A stretch of DNA of 64,000 nucleotides from Anaerolineales bacterium (GCA_030583905.1 CP129481.1:1736001-1800000); one strand, 5' to 3'; positions 17,435 through 26,221 are shown, counted from the first letter of the stretch. Translations and numbers: made by a program. Notes: generated from the sequence alone by a model not told the origin.

Positions 17435-18472
17435 ATGCCTCAACTATCATCCCTGCTGCTAAAATGGTATGCCAGACACCGCCGCGTCATGCCGTGGCGT
17501 GACCACCTCGATCCGTATGTCGTGTGGGTCTCCGAGATCATGCTTCAACAAACAAGGGTGGAAACGGTCATCCCATACTTTGAAAAATGGATGAAGTTAT
17601 TCCCCAATGTGATCTCGCTGGCAAAAGCCAAAGAACGGGATGTCTTGAACGCATGGGAGGGACTTGGCTACTACACCCGCGCGCGGAATTTGCACAAAGC
17701 CGCCAAGATCATCGCCTCGGACTTTAACGGCGAGTTGCCTCGTGACCTTCAAGCCTTGCGCCAACTCCCCGGCATTGGTCGCTACACCGTGGGGATGATC
17801 GCTTCCATCGCCTTCAAAATGGACGAGCCGACCCTTGACGGCAATCTGCGCCGCGTCTTTGCGCGTTTGTACGATGTGACCGAATTTGCAGACTCACCCG
17901 CGGGTGAAAAGATACTCTGGGAATACGCTGCCCAGAACCTCCCAAAAGGAAAAGCGGGTGATTACAACCAGGCGCTTATGGATCTGGGTGCGACGGTCTG
18001 CCTGCCGAAAAATCCGCGCTGTTTGCTCTGTCCGTTGATGACATTGTGCAAGGCGCGGGAGAATGGCACGCAGGAATTGCGCCCTGTGATGAAGCCGAAG
18101 AAGCAGGTTCCGCAATACATCCATGCGGCGGCGGTCATTGTGCAGCGCGGACGTGTGCTGTTGAACCAGCGTCCGCCCGATGGGTTGCTGGGCGGGATGT
18201 GGGAGTTCCCCAATGCGCGGGTGGACACGAATCCCGCTGGGGAGTTGGAAAAAACCTTATGGTCAGCGACCAAACTTCGCGTTAGGAAAGAGGCGGAGCT
18301 CGTCATCGTCAACCATGCGTATAGCCACTTTAGGGTGGTGGTCCATGCGTTTCGATGCAGGGCGGTTGACATCCCTAAAAAGAAAAATTTGAAATGGGTG
18401 AAACTGGGCGAGTTGGGGGATTTCCCGATGGGGAAGGTGGATCGGCAGATCGCGGAACGGATAAAAAAGTGA
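17435..18472 (+). CDS. mutY: A/G-specific adenine glycosylase MutY
   Basis: Removes adenine mispaired with 8-oxoguanine, 345 residues. The helix-hairpin-helix is LPGIGRYTVGMIAS, with the catalytic Asp in DGNLRRVFARL. The [4Fe-4S] site is C-x6-C-x2-C-x5-C (CLPKNPRCLLCPLMTLC). A C-terminal NUDIX-like domain that reads 8-oxoG follows (GLLGGMWEFPNARV). No Shine-Dalgarno is visible before the ATG. The stop codon lies inside the downstream terminator hairpin. Confidence 0.95.
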   Translation: MPQLSSLLLKWYARHRRVMPWRDHLDPYVVWVSEIMLQQTRVETVIPYFEKWMKLFPNVISLAKAKERDVLNAWEGLGYYTRARNLHKAAKIIASDFNGELPRDLQALRQLPGIGRYTVGMIASIAFKMDEPTLDGNLRRVFARLYDVTEFADSPAGEKILWEYAAQNLPKGKAGDYNQALMDLGATVCLPKNPRCLLCPLMTLCKARENGTQELRPVMKPKKQVPQYIHAAAVIVQRGRVLLNQRPPDGLLGGMWEFPNARVDTNPAGELEKTLWSATKLRVRKEAELVIVNHAYSHFRVVVHAFRCRAVDIPKKKNLKWVKLGELGDFPMGKVDRQIAERIKK

Positions 18473-18503
18473 CAGTCACCTTCAAGGTGACTGTCACTTT
18501 TTT
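18463..18503 (+). terminator. Palindromic terminator of the GTGACAGTCAC family
   Basis: AAAAAAGTGACAGTCACC (18463-18480) pairs perfectly with GGTGACTGTCACTTTTTT (18486-18503) over 18 bp with a 5-nt loop, flanked by A and T runs. It can end transcription of mutY and of the convergent rnj. Related palindromes occur at 34.6-34.7 kb and 35.4 kb. Confidence 0.85.
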
Positions 18504-18512
18504 TTACTTGAT

Positions 18513-20156
18513 TTATGATTTGCTCAGTGTTACAAACACCATCGGGCGGCGTTTGGTTTGCTGGTGCAGATAGCTCTTTACCGCGCTGACGATGTCCTTT
18601 TCGTTGTCGATGCCGCTGCCGTGAACAACGTCCATGACACGCGCGCGGACTTCGGGGATGAGTTCGTCGGCGTCTTCGGGGGAAACGAAACCGCGGGTGA
18701 TGATCTCGGGTTCGTGGAGCAGTCGTCCTGTTAAAGTATCGAGGCTGATGTCGATCAGCAGGATGCCGTTGCGCGCAAGTTGGGTGCGCTCGCGCATCAC
18801 ATCGTGGTCGATGTCGCCGATGGATTCACCGGTAACGAAGACATAATCGCCGGGGATGCGCTCGCCGAGTTGGATCTTGCCACCGACGAGTTCAACCACC
18901 TGACCGTTCTCAACAACCACCGTATCTTTTTCCGCGATGCCCAGTTCGATTGCGAGATCGGCATGGCGTTTGAGCATGCGCAATTCGCCGTGGATGGGCA
19001 TGAAGTGTTTGGGTTTGACGAGGTTGATGAGCAGTTTTTGCTCTTCCTGCGCGGCATGCCCTGAGACATGGATCGGCGCGATGCTGTCGTCTACTACTTT
19101 GACGCCGCGGCGCAGCAGACGATTAATGGTCTTGCTGATGGTCTCTTCGTTGCCGGGGATGGGATGCGACGACAGCACGATGGTGTCGTTTGGTTTTAGG
19201 TCGAACTGGCGGTTCGTGCCGGCGGACAACCGACCAACGATGGAAGACGGTTCGCCTTGCGAGCCGGTACACATGATGACGACTTTGTGATCCTGCATTT
19301 GCAGCGCCTGGTCGATGGGGACGATCATTTCATCTGGGATTTCGAGATAGCCCATTTTGCGCGCGATCTTGACGTTATCCACCATGCTCGGACCTGCGAT
19401 TGCCATTTTGCGTCCGTTCTTTGCCGCCGCATCTGCCACCTGTTGCACGCGGGAGATGAGCGAGGCGAACGTGGCGACGATGACCCGTCCTTTTGCCGCG
19501 CTGAAGACTTTGTCGAAGGCGGGACCGATGACCGCTTCGGAGGGTGTCCACCCCGGGCGTTCGGCGTTGGTCGAGTCGGAGAGCAGTAGATCCACGCCGC
19601 GGGTGGAGAATTCGGCGAGTTTGGCAAAGTCGGTGGGCCAGCCGTCGACGGGGGTATGATCGAACTTGAAGTCGCTCATGTGGATGACCAGCCCTGCATT
19701 CGTCGTGATCGCAAGCCCCACTGCATCGGGGATGGAGTGGCTGACGTGGAAATATTCGATGCTGAACGGACCGGCTTTGGTCATTCCGCCCGCCTGAATG
19801 GTCTTGATCTGTGCCTTATGCTGGGAGTTGTTGCGCAGCAATTTGCCTTCGATCAGACCGCGGGTGAGGGGAGTGGCGTAGATGGGAGCAGGGATGTCCG
19901 CGATGACGTGCTGGATCGCGCCGATGTGGTCTTCATGACCATGAGTGATGAAGATGCCCAGCACGCGGTCTGCCCGCTTTTTTAAATACTCATAGTCCGG
20001 GATGATATAGTCCACGCCCAGCATGTCGTTGTTGGGGAACATGATGCCGGCATCGACTACGATGATGTCGCCGCCGAATTCGTACGCCATCATGTTCTTT
20101 CCCACTTCGCCCAGCCCCCCGAGCGGGATAATTCTTAATTTGTTTTTCTTACTCAT
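18513..20156 (-). CDS. rnj: Ribonuclease J
   Basis: Metallo-beta-lactamase ribonuclease with 5'-exo and endonuclease activity, central to mRNA decay and rRNA maturation in bacteria lacking RNase E. 547 residues. The metal motif H72-G-H74-E-D76-H77 is clear. The beta-CASP region includes SDSTNAERPGWTPSE and CTGSQGEPSS, and the C-terminal domain HVSGHAAQEE and MPIHGELRML. It begins MSKKNKLRIIPLGGLGEVGKN, the usual start, with GAGGT upstream. A promoter and a long structured leader precede it. Confidence 0.96.
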   Translation of the reverse strand: MSKKNKLRIIPLGGLGEVGKNMMAYEFGGDIIVVDAGIMFPNNDMLGVDYIIPDYEYLKKRADRVLGIFITHGHEDHIGAIQHVIADIPAPIYATPLTRGLIEGKLLRNNSQHKAQIKTIQAGGMTKAGPFSIEYFHVSHSIPDAVGLAITTNAGLVIHMSDFKFDHTPVDGWPTDFAKLAEFSTRGVDLLLSDSTNAERPGWTPSEAVIGPAFDKVFSAAKGRVIVATFASLISRVQQVADAAAKNGRKMAIAGPSMVDNVKIARKMGYLEIPDEMIVPIDQALQMQDHKVVIMCTGSQGEPSSIVGRLSAGTNRQFDLKPNDTIVLSSHPIPGNEETISKTINRLLRRGVKVVDDSIAPIHVSGHAAQEEQKLLINLVKPKHFMPIHGELRMLKRHADLAIELGIAEKDTVVVENGQVVELVGGKIQLGERIPGDYVFVTGESIGDIDHDVMRERTQLARNGILLIDISLDTLTGRLLHEPEIITRGFVSPEDADELIPEVRARVMDVVHGSGIDNEKDIVSAVKSYLHQQTKRRPMVFVTLSKS

Positions 20157-20361
20157 ATAGTTTTCTATACCTCTTGATTTAAAGATGTGTTAACCGCCTA
20201 TGGCGGGTAAAGTCATAACCAGACCGGACAGGTTTTGCCGGGTCCCAGTATGAAAAAAGACCTCCGCTGACTTGCCCGCGTGAGGTCCCTGTGTGGATTT
20301 CAAACACAAAACGCCTTGCCAAACAAAACTGCCAAATGGCAGGTAAAGTCAACTTCGAACT
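20157..20361 (-). promoter_or_regulatory. Structured 5' leader of RNase J mRNA
   Basis: About 205 nt between the predicted start of transcription and the rnj ATG, without a gene. On the minus strand it holds in order: hairpin CTGCC/GGCAG (20342-20329) followed by TTTTGTTT; hairpin GACCTC/GAGGTC (20287-20259) followed by six T (20258-20253); a GACC/GGTC-type stem near 20248-20221; and hairpin CCGCC/GGCGG (20206-20194). The first and last hairpins are each preceded on the RNA by the same GACTTTACC. Two terminator-like structures ahead of the gene suggest attenuation. The mechanism is inference. Confidence 0.55.
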
Positions 20362-20367
20362 GGATGA

Positions 20368-20396
20368 ATTATAGCAGGATGGGAGAAATCCGTCAA
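20368..20396 (-). promoter_or_regulatory. Promoter of rnj
   Basis: On the minus strand TTGACG (20396-20391) and TATAAT (20373-20368) are 17 bp apart. Transcription would begin near 20361, just after the DUF1992 gene. Confidence 0.8.
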
Positions 20397-20445
20397 AGTG
20401 GATTTGGACAGATCGGACGGTGGACAGCAGACTGCGGACCGTCGG

Positions 20446-20769
20446 TCAACTTTTCTGGCGTTTCTGCCGCTCCATCATCACATTGAACTGCAACTGCTTC
20501 TCGGAGATGATCTTCTTGATCCGGATGCGCTGACTCTCCTCATAGGTGGATGCGAGACGTTCCTTCAGCGCCGCGATCTCCTGCAATAATTCCACTTCTG
20601 CTGAGACCATTCCGGCATTTTTCAGGACGGAATACGCCATGCGCAGGTCTTCCGGCGTTTCGAAGTAGGCAGTCAGATCGAGCGGTTTTCCCTTGTTCTG
20701 AAGGTTGTCGAACTCACCGCGCTCCTGCGCTTCCTTGATGATGGCTTCCACTGCTTTTGCAAGGCTCAT
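20446..20769 (-). CDS. DUF1992 (DnaJ-homologue subfamily C 28-like) protein
   Basis: 107-residue cytoplasmic protein. KAVEAIIKEAQERGEFDNLQ, NKGKPLDL, and a helical part with VSAEVELLQEIAALKERL match the DUF1992 family, whose function is unknown. The C-terminal half is predicted to be coiled coil. No J-domain is present. A TATAAT lies seven bases before the ATG on this strand (20782-20777), so the message may be leaderless. Confidence 0.85.
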   Translation of the reverse strand: MSLAKAVEAIIKEAQERGEFDNLQNKGKPLDLTAYFETPEDLRMAYSVLKNAGMVSAEVELLQEIAALKERLASTYEESQRIRIKKIISEKQLQFNVMMERQKRQKS

Positions 20770-20776
20770 GACCGGA

Positions 20777-20782
20777 ATTATA
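20777..20782 (-). promoter_or_regulatory. -10 element abutting the DUF1992 start
   Basis: TATAAT on the minus strand followed by seven bases and then the ATG at 20769, with no Shine-Dalgarno in between. This fits a leaderless or nearly leaderless transcript. Confidence 0.5.
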
Positions 20783-20841
20783 TTATCAATTTAATTTTTT
20801 GAGACCGTTTTTCGTGATGAGATTTACGATGTTTTACTAAC

Positions 20842-20870
20842 TTGTAATTTCCGTTGATATTTTCTATACT
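20842..20870 (+). promoter_or_regulatory. Promoter of the BTAD regulator gene
   Basis: TTGTAA (20842-20847) and TATACT (20865-20870) with a 17-bp spacer. AAAGGA precedes the ATG at 20888. Confidence 0.6.
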
Positions 20871-20887
20871 TTAAGCGAAAGGATGCC

Positions 20888-21595
20888 ATGCTGAAGATTT
20901 TTCTGCTCGGCACCTTCGAGATCGAATACGAGAGGCGAAACATCCAGATCCCGGGGCGCCCGGCACAGTCACTGTTCGCCTTTCTTGTGTTGAATGCAGG
21001 CATATTTCACCGGCGGGAGAGACTCGCGGCGTTGTTATGGGCGGATTCTCCCGACCACACCGCCCGTGAAAACCTGCGCCATACGTTGTGGCAGATCCGC
21101 AAGGCGTTCGGAGATTTTCCCGCCGCCGAATACTGGCAAACGGATGACCTGTCCATCAAGTTCGTTGGGTCTGCGGATGTGTGGCTCGATGCCGCAATCT
21201 TGAAGACAGCTCCTGCACAAAAGTGTGCGCAGGAGCTGATCGCCGCCCTTTCGGTTTACCGGGGGGAATTACTGCCCGGATTTTACGAAGACTGGGTGAG
21301 CCTCGAACGCGAATATTTGAACTATGTTTTTGAGCACAACATGGCGCGCTTGTTGACGATGCTCCAGAACGAAAAACGCTGGTTGGATGTCCTGGAATGG
21401 GGTGAGCGCTGGATCGCCTTTGGGCAAAGACCTGAACCTGCCTACCGCGCTCTGATGCTCGCGCATAAAGCGGAAGGCGAAATGTCCAAAGTGGCGGAGA
21501 TATACACCCGCTGTCAGCGGGATCTGGGGGAGATCGGGATGACCCCTTCGGGACAGACGCAGGAATTGTTCAACGTCCTCAAGAAAACGCCGTAA
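20888..21595 (+). CDS. BTAD-domain (SARP-like) transcriptional regulator
   Basis: 235 residues. The N-terminal 95 residues look like an OmpR-type winged helix (LLGTFEIEYERRNIQIPGRP, SLFAFLVLNAGIFHRRERLA, ARENLRHTLWQIRKAFG). The rest is the bacterial transcriptional activator domain made of TPR-like helices (YRGELLPGFYEDWVSLERE, RALMLAHKAEGEMSKVAEIY). Many relatives in Chloroflexota carry a large STAND ATPase after this; here the protein stops, so it is a minimal regulator. Its target is not evident. Confidence 0.85.
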   Translation: MLKIFLLGTFEIEYERRNIQIPGRPAQSLFAFLVLNAGIFHRRERLAALLWADSPDHTARENLRHTLWQIRKAFGDFPAAEYWQTDDLSIKFVGSADVWLDAAILKTAPAQKCAQELIAALSVYRGELLPGFYEDWVSLEREYLNYVFEHNMARLLTMLQNEKRWLDVLEWGERWIAFGQRPEPAYRALMLAHKAEGEMSKVAEIYTRCQRDLGEIGMTPSGQTQELFNVLKKTP

Positions 21596-21688
21596 ACACG
21601 CTGCAATCACACGCCTGCGCACGGCAGGGACATGCCACATTGCTATACTCAAATTGGATCGGGCTGTTCCCCGACCAAGGAGAATTCC

Positions 21689-22021
21689 ATGCCGCATGTC
21701 ATCCATCATCCGCACCCTGCACCTGTACATCATCACACCACCCTGTATGTCGGAATTGGTCTGCTGGTCATGGTCGCTGTAATTCTGGCGCTTTCGCTCG
21801 TGCCGACCATCACATTACGGGAGCCCGTTGCCCTGCCCATCACCGCCAATCAGTCATTTCCCGATTACGCCCAACGCCATCCCGAATTGACCTTGCCGAT
21901 GCCCGCCGCGCTGATCGACACCAGCGATTATTACTTCCGCCACATCGATCTTAACACCCGCCTCGATACCGACGACCAAACCGACTACATCTTCCGCCAC
22001 TCCGAACTGGTCAATCCATAA
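21689..22021 (+). CDS. Small membrane-anchored hypothetical protein
   Basis: 110 residues. AAGGAG six bases upstream of this ATG fixes the start; an upstream in-frame ATG has none. The cytoplasmic N-terminus is rich in His and Pro (HVIHHPHPAPVHHH), followed by one membrane helix at about 18-42 and an exported tail. The tail has three spaced D-Y-x-(x)-R-H repeats (FPDYAQRHPEL, DYYFRHIDL, DYIFRHSEL). I do not recognise a named family. A strong terminator follows. Confidence 0.7.
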   Translation: MPHVIHHPHPAPVHHHTTLYVGIGLLVMVAVILALSLVPTITLREPVALPITANQSFPDYAQRHPELTLPMPAALIDTSDYYFRHIDLNTRLDTDDQTDYIFRHSELVNP

Positions 22022-22061
22022 CCCCTCAACGCTGCTGTGAAGCGCCTTAGCGGTATCGTCG

Positions 22062-22095
22062 GTCTGCGCCGGTTTTATTCCGGCGCAGCCTTTTT
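22062..22095 (+). terminator. Terminator after the small membrane protein gene
   Basis: CTGCGCCGG (22064-22072) pairs with CCGGCGCAG (22080-22088) over a 7-nt loop; two more pairs form past a bulge, and TTTTT ends at 22095. Confidence 0.9.
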
Positions 22096-22097
22096 AA

Positions 22098-22126
22098 TTG
22101 ACATTCATGCTCATCTCCTGTAAACT
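22098..22126 (+). promoter_or_regulatory. Promoter of the hydrolase/ligase gene, leaderless
   Basis: Consensus TTGACA (22098-22103), 17-bp spacer, TAAACT (22121-22126), then exactly six bases to the ATG at 22133. No ribosome site is present. The transcript would begin at or next to the A of the ATG. Confidence 0.75.
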
Positions 22127-22132
22127 CTATGG

Positions 22133-24604
22133 ATGGATATAGACCTCGACCTCTACCGTCACGAGATCCGCGTTTCCTCCAGCCCCCTCATCCGCCTTTC
22201 TGCAATCGATGTTTCGCCCGAGCGCCCACAGCGCACGCTTGTCTTCATTCACGGATTCGGCGGCAAGGCGGAACAGTGGGCGTATCAAATGCAAAAGTTC
22301 GCGATGGACAACCGCGTCATCGCATTGGACTTGCGCGGACACGGACTCTCCGACAAGCCGTCCACAGGCTACGACATGGAGCGCATCCAACTGGACCTCG
22401 AAACTGCACTGATCCAGTTGAACGTCTCCACACCCTTTGTCTTGATCGGTCACTCCTTTGGTGGAGCCGTCGTCACGGACTATGCCCTCAATCACCCGGA
22501 CCACATCGAGAAACTGATACTCATCGCCACGGCAGGCGAGTTCCGCTTGAACCCGATGTTCAAACTGGGGTTGAGCCTGCCCGCCTCCGTCTTGCGGATC
22601 ATCGGTCCGCTCACACGCTCGTGGCTTCATGCACCGCCCCACGCCCTGAGAGAGTTCTATAACCGCAACATGTCCAAATGGATCGGCTGGGAGAAATTCG
22701 CAAACCTGCAGGTCCCCACCATGGTCATTCGCGGACACCGCGACTATGTCTTCGACCGCCCGGTCTTTGAGAAAGTGGCAAGATCCATTCCCGGGGCGGA
22801 AGATGTTGACGTCCGCGTATCAGGCCACATGGTCATGTTGGAGAGGCGCGCGGCAGTGGACCGGTCGATCGCGGGCTTTCTCGAAGGCGAGTCCAAAAAA
22901 TCCTGGCGCGATACATCCTTCGTCGCTCCCAGATCGTCGCGTGATGACTTGAAGCGCGAGCGCGCCTGGCTTAATCAGTACGACGATGGCGTTCCGTACA
23001 CTGTGGATGTGCCGCGCATCCCAGCCCATCATTTATTGCGTTCTTCCGTCAGGCGGTTCCCTAACCGCCCTGCCATTTATTTTGAAGGCGCGAAGTTATC
23101 GTACCGGAAGTTGAACCATGAAGCGAATCGTTTCGCCAATGCGCTGCTCGCGCAGGGCATCGGCAGGGGCGCGCGCGTGGTCTTATTGCTCCCGAACGTG
23201 CCGCAGATGGTGATCGGCTTTTACGGCGCGTTGAAGGCTGGCGCAGTGGTGGTGCTGACGCCGCCCGTGATCGAGCCGGAAGAGTTGATCCGTCAGATCA
23301 AAGACACGGATGCCAGCGTATTGGTGACGCTCTCGACGTGGTCGGGACTTGCCCAACAGATAAAGGATGCGACGGGCATCCCCAATATTGTGTTGACCGA
23401 CCCCGCGGATTATCTGTCATTGCCGAAGTATATGATCTCCCGCTGGCGTAACCGCGGCTTGAGTATGCGGAGCGCGCTGCGCTGGCACCGCTGGATCTAT
23501 CAGTACAGCATAAAATCGCCCGCTGTGGATGTTGCGTCTGACGACCTTGCGGTCATTCTATTTACAGGCGGTACAACGGCGCAATCCAAAGGGGTGATGT
23601 TGTCGCATCGTAACCTGGTGGCGAACGCATTGCAGACCCGTCACTGGCTGCCCGATGCCGACGCGGGTAGGGAACGCTTTCTGTGTGTGGTGCCGTTCTT
23701 CCATAGCTATGGTATGACCGCCGCGATGAACGTGCCTGTTTCCATTGGCGCGGCGATGATCCTCAAGCCGCAATTTCAGGTGCTGAACGTCCTGAAGTCC
23801 ATCAAGAAATACAAGCCGACCATCTTCCCCGGTTCGCCGAGCATGTACGTTGCCATCAACAACTTCCGCGGCGTGCGCAAGTACGGCATCGGTTCCATCA
23901 AGGCGTGCATCAGCGGTTCTGCGCCTCTGCCGGTGGAGGTGCAGGAAGCCTTCGAGAAACTCACCAAAGGCAAACTTGTCGAAGGCTACGGGTTGACCGA
24001 AGCTTCGCCGATTACACATGCCAACCCGATGGGCAAGAATCGCCGCATCGGCACCATCGGCGTGCCGCTGCCATCCACACAGGCGGCGGTGGTGGATTTG
24101 AAGACTTCGAGCAGGGAGGTGAAACCCGGGCAGATCGGCGAGTTGGCAGTGCGCGGTCCGCAGGTGATGATGGGTTACTGGAAGGACGAAGCCGCCACGA
24201 ACGAAGTGTTGACCAAGGACGGCTGGCTGTTGACCGGCGATGTGGCGCAAATGGACGAGGACGGTTTCTGCCGTATCATCGCCCGCAAGGCAGACATGTG
24301 GTACCCCGAAAAAAGCGGCAAGGACCCCGCTTTCCCGCGCGATGTGGAAGAAGTCATTTACGAGATCCCGCAGGTCAAGGAAGTGGCGGTCGTCGCCGTG
24401 GCGGGGCATCCCTTTGCGTTCGTCATTGCAGGCAAGGAAAAGCCCAGCGCCGAATCGGTGCAGGCGTATTGCAAACGCCGCCTGCCCCCGCATCTCGTAC
24501 CGCGTTTCGTCATCTTCATGGACGAGTTCCCGCGCACGTTCATCGGCAAAGTGCTGCGGCGCGAACTGGCAAAGCGCTACGGGAAACAGATTGCAAGTGA
24601 ATAG
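22133..24604 (+). CDS. Alpha/beta-hydrolase fused to an AMP-dependent acyl-CoA synthetase
   Basis: 823 residues in two domains. Residues 1-255 are an alpha/beta hydrolase with oxyanion HGFGG, nucleophile S108 in GHSFGG, Asp in GHRDYVFDR and His in SGHMVMLE. Residues 290-823 are an ANL-family acid:CoA ligase with the phosphate loop TGGTTAQSKGVMLSH (from about 476), EGYGLTEASP (about 619), LTGDVAQMDEDGF and the C-terminal lysine motif GKVLRREL. No stop or frameshift separates them, so this is a true fusion. It could couple ester or thioester release to re-activation of a fatty acid. A second hydrolase gene follows 62 bp later. Confidence 0.9.
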   Translation: MDIDLDLYRHEIRVSSSPLIRLSAIDVSPERPQRTLVFIHGFGGKAEQWAYQMQKFAMDNRVIALDLRGHGLSDKPSTGYDMERIQLDLETALIQLNVSTPFVLIGHSFGGAVVTDYALNHPDHIEKLILIATAGEFRLNPMFKLGLSLPASVLRIIGPLTRSWLHAPPHALREFYNRNMSKWIGWEKFANLQVPTMVIRGHRDYVFDRPVFEKVARSIPGAEDVDVRVSGHMVMLERRAAVDRSIAGFLEGESKKSWRDTSFVAPRSSRDDLKRERAWLNQYDDGVPYTVDVPRIPAHHLLRSSVRRFPNRPAIYFEGAKLSYRKLNHEANRFANALLAQGIGRGARVVLLLPNVPQMVIGFYGALKAGAVVVLTPPVIEPEELIRQIKDTDASVLVTLSTWSGLAQQIKDATGIPNIVLTDPADYLSLPKYMISRWRNRGLSMRSALRWHRWIYQYSIKSPAVDVASDDLAVILFTGGTTAQSKGVMLSHRNLVANALQTRHWLPDADAGRERFLCVVPFFHSYGMTAAMNVPVSIGAAMILKPQFQVLNVLKSIKKYKPTIFPGSPSMYVAINNFRGVRKYGIGSIKACISGSAPLPVEVQEAFEKLTKGKLVEGYGLTEASPITHANPMGKNRRIGTIGVPLPSTQAAVVDLKTSSREVKPGQIGELAVRGPQVMMGYWKDEAATNEVLTKDGWLLTGDVAQMDEDGFCRIIARKADMWYPEKSGKDPAFPRDVEEVIYEIPQVKEVAVVAVAGHPFAFVIAGKEKPSAESVQAYCKRRLPPHLVPRFVIFMDEFPRTFIGKVLRRELAKRYGKQIASE

Positions 24605-24666
24605 AAAACAAAAGTTCACCTGCCATTAATGAAGGCGGAGTATCATTCCGCTCATTCTTCAAACTC

Positions 24667-25527
24667 ATGAGTGCCATGCTTTCGAACAATATCACATATC
24701 AAAAGACGCTCCTGGACAATGGTCAGGGAGTGAATTACGTCCGGCAGGGATACGGCGCCCCGGTCATCCTGACGCACGGGCTTGCCGCCTCGCTCCACGA
24801 TTGGGACGACCTGCTGCCCGAGCTTTCCGCTTCGGGCTATTCGGGCTACGCGCTCGACCTGTTGGGGCACGGCGAGAGCGAGAAACCGCTGCACCATCAT
24901 CACTACACGCTCGAAGACACCTTTGCCCACTACTCGAAATGGATCGATTCGCTCCACCGGCGTGAACCGTTGATCCTGATCGGGCACTCGCTCGGCGGCG
25001 GACTTTCGCTGATGTATACCCTGCGACATCCCGAACGTGTGCGCGCGCTGGTGCTGGTCAATCCGTTCTACGATCTCAAACAATTGCCGCCCATGCTGCA
25101 GCGCATGTTCCATCACCAACTGATCAAACCCAAACTCATCGAACGCGCGCCGTACGGTCTCTTCCGCTTTTTTGTGGATGTGACCAGTTTCAGCACCTAC
25201 GTTGGGAAGCGCGAATCACACGTCCTGCCCGAACACATCCGCTATCAGACCGCGCTGGATTACAAACGGGCTGCCTCGGGGATCTACAAGATCCCGCGCA
25301 CGCTTCAAGGTCTGACCCGTGACCTGTCCCGTGTGACCCAGCCGACCCTGCTCCTGTGGGGTGGACGCGACCAGACACTTGCGCCATCGTCCTTTCCGAA
25401 CCTGATGACGATGCTGCCGAACGTCAAAGGGACGCATGAACTGCCCGCCTGCGGACATGTGCCGCATCAGTGCCACCCTGAGAAGTTCAACCCGCATGTG
25501 ATGAACTTTCTGCGCACCCTGCAATAA
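24667..25527 (+). CDS. Alpha/beta-fold hydrolase
   Basis: 286 residues with the full catalytic set: LTHGLAAS for the oxyanion hole, nucleophile Ser in LIGHSLGGGLS, Asp in LWGGRDQTLAP, His in ACGHVPHQCHPE. A cap region lies at about 145-215. No signal peptide is seen, so it is probably cytosolic. It lies downstream of the hydrolase/ligase fusion on the same strand and may act on related lipids; the substrate is unknown. Confidence 0.88.
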   Translation: MSAMLSNNITYQKTLLDNGQGVNYVRQGYGAPVILTHGLAASLHDWDDLLPELSASGYSGYALDLLGHGESEKPLHHHHYTLEDTFAHYSKWIDSLHRREPLILIGHSLGGGLSLMYTLRHPERVRALVLVNPFYDLKQLPPMLQRMFHHQLIKPKLIERAPYGLFRFFVDVTSFSTYVGKRESHVLPEHIRYQTALDYKRAASGIYKIPRTLQGLTRDLSRVTQPTLLLWGGRDQTLAPSSFPNLMTMLPNVKGTHELPACGHVPHQCHPEKFNPHVMNFLRTLQ

Positions 25528-25644
25528 CGGTGGATCGCACTGCCGAGGGGGAGAATAAGCTCTTTCGAAACAGGAACAGGCATCCGTTAAGGATGAAGCG
25601 GGGAAATGCAACGATATTTTAAGATTGAATCCCCCATATTTCCC

Positions 25645-25728
25645 TTGTCAATGACCGGCGAAAGTGCTAAAATGCCGAACACTATAACCATATGTACGGG
25701 GATGCAGTGCTGTAACGCCCATATATGG
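25645..25728 (+). promoter_or_regulatory. nrdR promoter with two candidate NrdR operators
   Basis: TTGTCA (25645-25650) and TAAAAT (25668-25673) are 17 bp apart, so transcription would start near 25680. Two CCATAT-centred elements follow, CCATATG at 25688 and the palindrome CCATATATGG at 25719-25728. Their start points are 31 bp apart, about three helical turns, the spacing known for paired NrdR boxes. The match to the NrdR consensus is only partial. The remainder of the gap from 25528 shows nothing else. Confidence 0.45.
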
Positions 25729-25762
25729 CTATTACATTTGTTCTAAAACTGGAGCCTTTCGG

Positions 25763-26212
25763 ATGCGTTGTCCCTATTGCAAACATCACGACTCGAAGGT
25801 GCTGGACACCTCCCACGACAGTCATGGGGGCATCCGCCGCCGACGCGAATGCCTGAAATGCAGACAGCGTTTCAGCAGTTACGAGCGCCCCATCCTGGCG
25901 GTGCCGTTGATCATCAAACAGGATGGCACGCGCGAGGAGTTCGACCGCGAGAAGATGGCGCGCGGCATCCGTATTTCATGCGCGAAGCGACCGGTCTCTG
26001 CGGCGGACATCGAGCGCATGATCGGACAGGTGGAAGCGCAGCTGCAGAAAATGGGCAAGGCGGAAGTATCCTCGCGCATCGTTGGTGACCTGGTGATGAA
26101 GATATTGAAAGAAGTGGATCAGATCGCGTATATCCGTTATGCGATCGTGTATCTGGGACTGGACGACCTGCAGTCCATCCGCACCGAGATCGACCAGCTG
26201 CTCAAGGATTAG
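25763..26212 (+). CDS. nrdR: Transcriptional repressor NrdR
   Basis: 149-residue regulator of ribonucleotide reductase genes that senses ATP and dATP. The zinc ribbon uses C3-x2-C6 and C30-x2-C33 (MRCPYCKHHDSKVLDT, RRRRECLKCRQRF). The ATP-cone domain follows (VPLIIKQDGTREEFDREKMA, and IAYIRYAIVYLGLDDL). GGAG lies eight bases before the ATG. The target nrdJ lies just downstream. Confidence 0.96.
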   Translation: MRCPYCKHHDSKVLDTSHDSHGGIRRRRECLKCRQRFSSYERPILAVPLIIKQDGTREEFDREKMARGIRISCAKRPVSAADIERMIGQVEAQLQKMGKAEVSSRIVGDLVMKILKEVDQIAYIRYAIVYLGLDDLQSIRTEIDQLLKD

Positions 26213-26221
26213 GAGAGTTTT

